From NCBI GenBank assembly GCA_037693485.1, contig CM075350.1, positions 129,454,001-129,518,000 of the forward strand: a stretch of 64,000 nucleotides of DNA, in the 5' to 3' direction. Below, piece after piece: positions 59,155 through 64,000 of the stretch (within the stretch, counting starts at the first letter, position 1; each line of letters starts with the position of its first letter). This DNA comes from Kitagawia praeruptora. Lineage: Eukaryota > Streptophyta > Magnoliopsida > Apiales > Apiaceae. The notes under the pieces were generated by a model. The model had not been told where the DNA came from. It saw nothing but the letters and a program-made list of their open reading frames with translations, and did not search any database. Position numbers and translations under genes: made by a program.

Positions 59155-59357
59155 TAATATTGCATTCCTATTGTATTTTTCTTTTAATGTAATTTTCATT
59201 TTCGTTGTTACTTATTTCGAATGATTAATAATAAAATGCTTTGCTAAGATTTCAATAAAATAGTATTTTCTTCATTAATTGTTACTAAGTTATACAAAAT
59301 CAAAAATCATAGTTCATGCCAATATATAAGGCTACAAGGTCTCAACATAACAATAAG

Positions 59358-60858
59358 CTAAGACATTTTTTTCAAGATACTAGCTTGAAGAGAATTATAA
59401 TAACTAGCAAGATGAGGCTCCATTGTACTAGTGTCTTTTTCCATGATAGAGGTCTCATACACTTGTCTCTCTCGCTCCTCCTTCGCTCTCTTCCATTCAT
59501 GTCTCTCTTCCTCCATTTTAACAACCTTGTCAAATGCCTCCATTCTTTGTTGTGCAGTAGCAGTTAAATTTTCTTTCATTTCAGTAAGTATCAATTTGAA
59601 TTGATCTTCCTTGGCTTCACATTTTAAATTTTTTAGTCTCTTTGCTGCCTTTCTTCCAATAGGTCTCTCCATCGTATCGTCACTTTCTGTGTCAATATTA
59701 ATACTCGATGGACTTCCGGTAGATGGCGTGGGAGATGACTTATCATTTGGAGATGTTTTGTTTTTTTTTGATTTAGACAAGTTTGATGCAAACTTTGGCG
59801 AATGTCGCAATTCTGTCCAACAATGCATATACGGAAAAGCATGGTTTTGAATACTCTGATACATTGCGCATGCTTCCCGGACCTGAATATGTACATCAAC
59901 AAAAGATGGATGTCAAAAAAGAATACTGAAATTGCAAAACTTGTAGCTAAAGAACTGCAAAACACTGCAGAAAACTGCTGCTTTTAAACTGTATAAAACT
60001 GCATCAAAAAATTGCACAAATCTGGGACATAATTGAAAAACTGCAGTTAGATAAATGGACAAAAACTGCAAAAATTGCTGAAATATAAAATTGCTAAAAA
60101 CTGTATCAAAAACTTAAAAATTCTGCTGCAGAAAATATGAAAAACTGCTGCAACAAACTGAAAAACTGCTACTAAAAAATTGCTGAAAACTGCATAAAAT
60201 TCTACAGAATTCTAGTGCTGAAAAACTGCATCAAAGCTGACAAATTCTGGTGCAGAAAATCTTAAAACTGCTGCAAAAAAACTGCAAAACTGCTACTAAA
60301 AAAATTGCAGAAAACTGCATAAAAACCTGCATAGATCAAGTGCTGAAAAACTGCATTAAAACTGAAAAATTCTGGTGCAGAAAATCTAAAAACTGCTGCA
60401 AGAAAACTGTAAACTCTGAAATGAAACGATTGAAACGGAAACTAATAAATACATATAAGTACCTTGTCTTCTGCACTCAATCCACTTTGATTTTGGTCAT
60501 CTATTTTACTATAAAAGCCTTGAAATTTACCCACACAAAGTTGTATCGATGACCATCGATTACACAGGGAGCTTGAACTTCGTTCAGTTTCAAACGTTTT
60601 GTACTCATTGTAGTAGTTTGCAATTCTAGACCAATATGTTTGTTGTGTTTGGTTGTTGCCTTGAATCGGATCCATACTAACATTTTTCCAAGCAGATATA
60701 AGTAACATATCTTCCTCAATTGTAAAATTTTTTGACCGACCTTTTTTCATCTTACTCGTTGAGTCTTGTGTTTGTGTTAATGGAGGCGGTTGTGAACTCA
60801 TCTCTTCATTATCAGTGTATACACCATGGTTAAGCAGTTGAATAAAAGAGGAATCCAT
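59358..60858 (-). CDS. Harbinger Myb/SANT-like protein (two exons)
   Basis: The accessory protein that, in Pong/PIF-type elements, works with the transposase. Exon 1 is 60858-60463 (132 codons). It contains the trihelix/SANT-like NFTIEEDMLLISAWKNVSMD and a second Trp in TYWSRIANYYNE. A GT at 60462 and AG at 59883 bound a 580-base intron in phase 0. Exon 2 is 59882-59358 and contains CAMYQSIQNHAF and RPIGRKAAK, typical of the plant NAM-associated C-terminal domain, plus a Glu/Arg-rich helix. The total is about 306 residues without a lesion. The splice sites are predicted from sequence only. It is convergent with the transposase gene. Confidence 0.85.
60121..60415. repeat. ~124-bp minisatellite in the Myb-like gene intron
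   Basis: Units starting ttct(g)gtgcagaaaat recur near 60121, 60245 and 60370. They are built from smaller aaaactgc/actgctgc words that fill most of the intron (59935-60415). Confidence 0.8.
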
Positions 60859-61439
60859 TTCCTACAATAAAACTACAACATCACACAAAAAAAATTCATC
60901 ATCAAAATGAAAAACTCACTGCAACATTATATCAAACATATCATAGACAACCTAATCTTAATATGTAGAAAACATGAATAAACATCAGGTAAATCTACAA
61001 AATCAAACAAGTTCTCAAAGTAAAACTCATATCAATTATCATCTCTAAATTAACTAACAATTCAACAAAAATGTAAGGAAAACTAAAAATTCAGAATATA
61101 TAACAATGGTTGAGTTTAGGTATACCTTGAGTTTGATTGTTGGCACAAAGAAAATATGAAAGAGATTTGTGAAATATATTACACACACTCGATATTGTGC
61201 GGGAAATGAAAATGAGAAAGTGCGGGAGCAGCTTGGGAGATTGAGATTGGCGGGAGTCCAGCTGGAATGTTTTACAAAATGGGCTTTCACTAGCAGATAT
61301 AGATAACCCATTTACAGAATTGTAAAATTATACAAAACTAGTGTGCTGCGTTGGAGTTCAAAAAGCAGAGGTCCTTCTCTATATTTCACTTGCCACGTAG
61401 ATTATACACAAGGGGAATGCAGGGTTGGAGTTGCTCTAA

Positions 61440-62503
61440 GTAGGCAGTTTCTAGAATTTGTATTTCAGGCAACAATTTTCGAAAAATATGGTGAATTATA
61501 TCATTGTAAACCATGTATTTAGCTAAAATCTGCAAATTATTGATTAGGCAACAATTGATTTAAGAACAGTTTTTAGATAGGCAATACATGCTGTTATGTA
61601 TCGGAAGTTACGTACAATGTACAGCTATCACTATAAAAACAATATCATGCAGATGTTTATCCAGATTGGTACAAACAGAACCTTACCCAGCGTTCAAACT
61701 ATTACATCGGTTTTTATGAATAATCTGCTAATACAATCTAGAAATTGTGATTACATAAGTATTTTGCTAATACATTCTAGACAGTTTACAATCAGAATCA
61801 AATTATTCTTCAGTAAGTTCGAACCATACTGCAATCAGCATACAATTATTACAAAAGAAATTGAGAAGATATTTTACATCAAGTCATACTAATACAATCT
61901 ATTGAAACTTGTTCACATAGTAACTAAGGTCCACGTCTCTGAGTTACATCAAGTGAGTACAAAAGCTGAAATGGAGAAAGTTCAAGGCATTTTACGATTA
62001 CTATTACCCGATTACCAATTATTACAGACTGTGCTAATAAACTAGACAATTCACTAGCAGCTGATATTAATATTCTACAATACAGAAACCTTTCTCTAGT
62101 ATAGATATTTTGGTTACATAAGTATTTGCTAATACACTCTATGCAGTTTACAAAGAGAAATTCTTACATCAGAAAATGCTAAGAATACTACTGCAGAAAT
62201 GTCATAGTTCTGAGGAGTAAAGTGCATTTTGTGTACTTGCAGTTAGGCTGTCAGACCACTTGGGATACTAGACTTTAGAAAGTACCACGTGCTATACTGC
62301 ACTTCACTTTTTGTTACGAGATGCCCCTTTCCGTTAAATGCCTCTAACGCCGTCTGCTGGGCTGGGGTTAAAAACGTCATTTCAGTAATACGTATCGTTT
62401 CTGCAGTATATGTATCGCTACTTTACCAAAACAATAACACACTTCAATTAGGTTTTCATCTTAGTGCATAATTGCGATTTGAGGAACTCGAGCGGACTCA
62501 ACA
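61440..62503. other. Spacer without a gene
   Basis: Mostly AT-rich. A ~39-bp direct repeat occurs at 61751-61790 and 62114-62152 (ttacataagtatt(tt)gctaataca), with looser gctaatacaatcta relatives around 61727 and 61890. The last 200 bases before 62504 are less AT-rich and may be the 5' end of the MULE that follows. I could not define a terminal repeat. Confidence 0.5.
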
Positions 62504-63909
62504 ATGGTGTGGGCGGTACGAGATCGTGCGGACAAAGACGCCTACGCTCCGAGAGAACATCCAGATTATTCAGGTAATTTATCTATCGATGTTAATTTAC
62601 ACTGCAAAAACTAGGGTTCTAAGTATTTTCTTTGGGGTTCTGTTGTAAGAGAACCGTGCTTTATTATTTGAACTTCACAGTTAGGAATATTGCTTGGATT
62701 TTGCTTTATATAGTGTCTTTGTATATAGTGAAGAGTGGACCCTTGCTGTTTGTTTAAAGTAGCAGTTGCAGTGAATATAGTGTAATTGTGGTCCCTTGTG
62801 TCTCTAATCTTGTTAAATTACCATGTGAAGTGCATTATTTTCTGGATGGCTGCTACTGTGTTAACATGTGTTCGACTACTTTATTCATGTGTCTGAGTTG
62901 TTTATTTCAGCTGCCCCAGATCTGTTTAGTATTAAATTGCATCATGGAGGCAATTTTATGGAAAATCCTAAAAGATATGTTGGAGGTAGTGTAGATTATA
63001 TAGACTTATGTGATGGTGATACTATGAGCTTAATTGAGTTGATGACAATGTCAAAGGAATGTGGGGTTTCGGGTGGTGTCATCAGTCATTATTACAAGCA
63101 TCCTGGTACTGATATGGAAAGAGGAATGTGGATGTTAGAATCAGATTCTGATGTTGTAGATATGTGTGAGTTGTTGCCAGATTCGAGGATAATTTACATA
63201 TACTCAGTCACTGATAAAGCATTAGCTAGCCAGCCTAACACCTGAAGGGGCACCTACTCAGGAGTATGCACCATCTCAAGATCCCAATCTAGAATTTGTA
63301 GACAATCCCATCTCCGAACATGAAGATGATGAGGAGGAAGATGATCCTGACTGGGAAGACAATGGACATGATGAACTGAGTGATGAAAGCTGGGATTCAG
63401 ATTCCTCTAATATGGATTCAACAGATGAAGAAGTGTGTGAATATAAGACTGAAAGGCAACTGAAGAGGAAGAATAAAGAAATTTCTAAGCAAAAGGAGAA
63501 GGAGAAGGAGAAAGGTAAGGACAAGGATAAAGCTAAACAGAAGGAGAAAGCAAGTGATGCAGGTCATGCTGAAAAAGAACCAGAGAAGGACATTGTTAGT
63601 GATGATGAATGGGACATGGCTTCTGATGTGTCAAGTCACTATGCTGGCAGTGATGAAGAAAGGATGGCTGGGAACTCTACAAATGAGGATGAAATCTCAT
63701 ATCCAGCTTTTGATCACAACACAGAAATGGGTGATCCTAAGTTTCAGCTAGGGCTAATGTTTGCAACTGCAAAAATATTCAGGAGTGCAGTCAAGAAACA
63801 TGCCATTCTACACAGAAGGCCTATAAAACAGTGCAGAAATTATGGTTCCAGGGTGAGGTTTGTTTGTGAAGCACCATGCGAATGGAAGATATATGCTTCT
63901 AAAATGTAA
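62504..63909 (+). pseudogene. MULE (MuDR-like) transposase, 5' part
   Basis: Exon 1 (62504-62573) starts ATGGTGTGGGCG, and a GT donor follows at 62574. An AG acceptor at 62909-62910 joins exon 2 in phase. Exon 2 opens with a PB1-like domain typical of plant MULE transposases (PDLFSIKLHHGG, RYVGGSVDYIDLCDGD, then VISHYYKHPGTDMERG). After a frameshift near 63225 comes an acidic and then Lys-rich disordered stretch. Next is the MuDR DNA-binding region (FQLGLMFATAKIFRSAVKKH, then CEWKIYASK). A TAA at 63907 and a TGA about 50 bases later, where QIKVYNP follows, show decay. The DDE catalytic domain would lie beyond the window. Confidence 0.82.
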
Positions 63910-64000
63910 AGGACTGACACATATCAAATCAAGGTTTACAACCCTATGCATACATGATAGAGTGTATTTTATATATATTTTATAGGATTTTATTCCCGCA

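Larger units (their letters stand above)
57530..61436. mobile_element. PIF/Harbinger DNA transposon
   Basis: 3,907 bp with 16-bp perfect inverted ends (GAGCAACTCCAACCCT) and TAA duplications at 57527-57529 and 61437-61439. It carries the two genes typical of the superfamily, facing each other: a DDE transposase on the plus strand (57909-59154) and a Myb/SANT-like protein on the minus strand (60858-59358). The transposase is broken, so the copy is non-autonomous now. The Myb-like gene still appears intact. Confidence 0.93.

Noticed and set aside
59027..59224. Small plus-strand frame at the end of the transposase
   Set aside because: It is an out-of-frame shadow of the transposase C-terminus.

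Overview
The window looks like AT-rich, gene-poor repeat DNA from a flowering plant, probably a eudicot. Every protein-coding stretch I can identify belongs to a transposable element of a plant lineage: Sirevirus-type Ty1/copia, a Tekay-like chromovirus, an Athila/Tat-like non-autonomous Ty3/gypsy element, PIF/Harbinger and a MULE. I see no host gene, tRNA, rRNA or CRISPR. The plant family cannot be decided from this sequence alone.

Layout. (1) 1-814: AT-rich flank with a cluster of ACGT-core motifs and one copy of a minisatellite. (2) 820-14914: a complete minus-strand Sirevirus-like copia element (called Sire-1 here) with 1.29 kb LTRs, a TAAGA target duplication, gag, pol and a very long third reading frame (ORF3), all broken by stops and frameshifts. 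(3) 14915-17603: AT-rich spacer with a 95-bp tandem duplication and two probable TIR elements. (4) 17604-53707: a second, divergent minus-strand Sirevirus-like element (Sire-2; TSD GTAAA). Two later insertions swell it from about 12.2 kb to 36 kb. One is a 15.3 kb Tekay-like chromovirus (19954-35288, TSD TCCTG) inside ORF3, with 4,859-bp LTRs. The other is an 8.6 kb non-autonomous Ty3/gypsy element (39116-47703, TSD TCTAT) between RT and RNase H. (5) 53901-57526: the 3' LTR, polypurine tract (PPT) and some interior of a third Sirevirus-like element (Sire-3). (6) 57530-61436: a PIF/Harbinger DNA transposon (TSD TAA) with a deleted transposase and an apparently intact Myb-like gene. (7) 62504 to the end: the start of a decayed MULE transposase gene.

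How the parts relate. The nesting gives an order of events. By eye, Sire-2 LTRs differ most (about 2% plus a rearrangement), the gag-only element less (about 0.8%), and the Tekay-like element least (about 0.5%). The two Sirevirus-like elements share a plan: gag and pol in different frames, pol ending in RNase H, a non-coding spacer, then ORF3 with a recognisable common N-terminal region.

Main points for a second look. All three Sirevirus 3' ends place the LTR/PPT junction inside a long inverted repeat. The arms differ completely in sequence between elements, so the architecture is kept while the sequence is not. In both full elements, the short motif repeated in the LTR is also repeated in the spacer before ORF3, although the motif differs between elements (TTCGAGAA in Sire-1, ATCCTGAT in Sire-2). 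This suggests an LTR-like internal promoter for ORF3. The Sire-2 spacer also holds a divergent 89-residue antisense reading frame.
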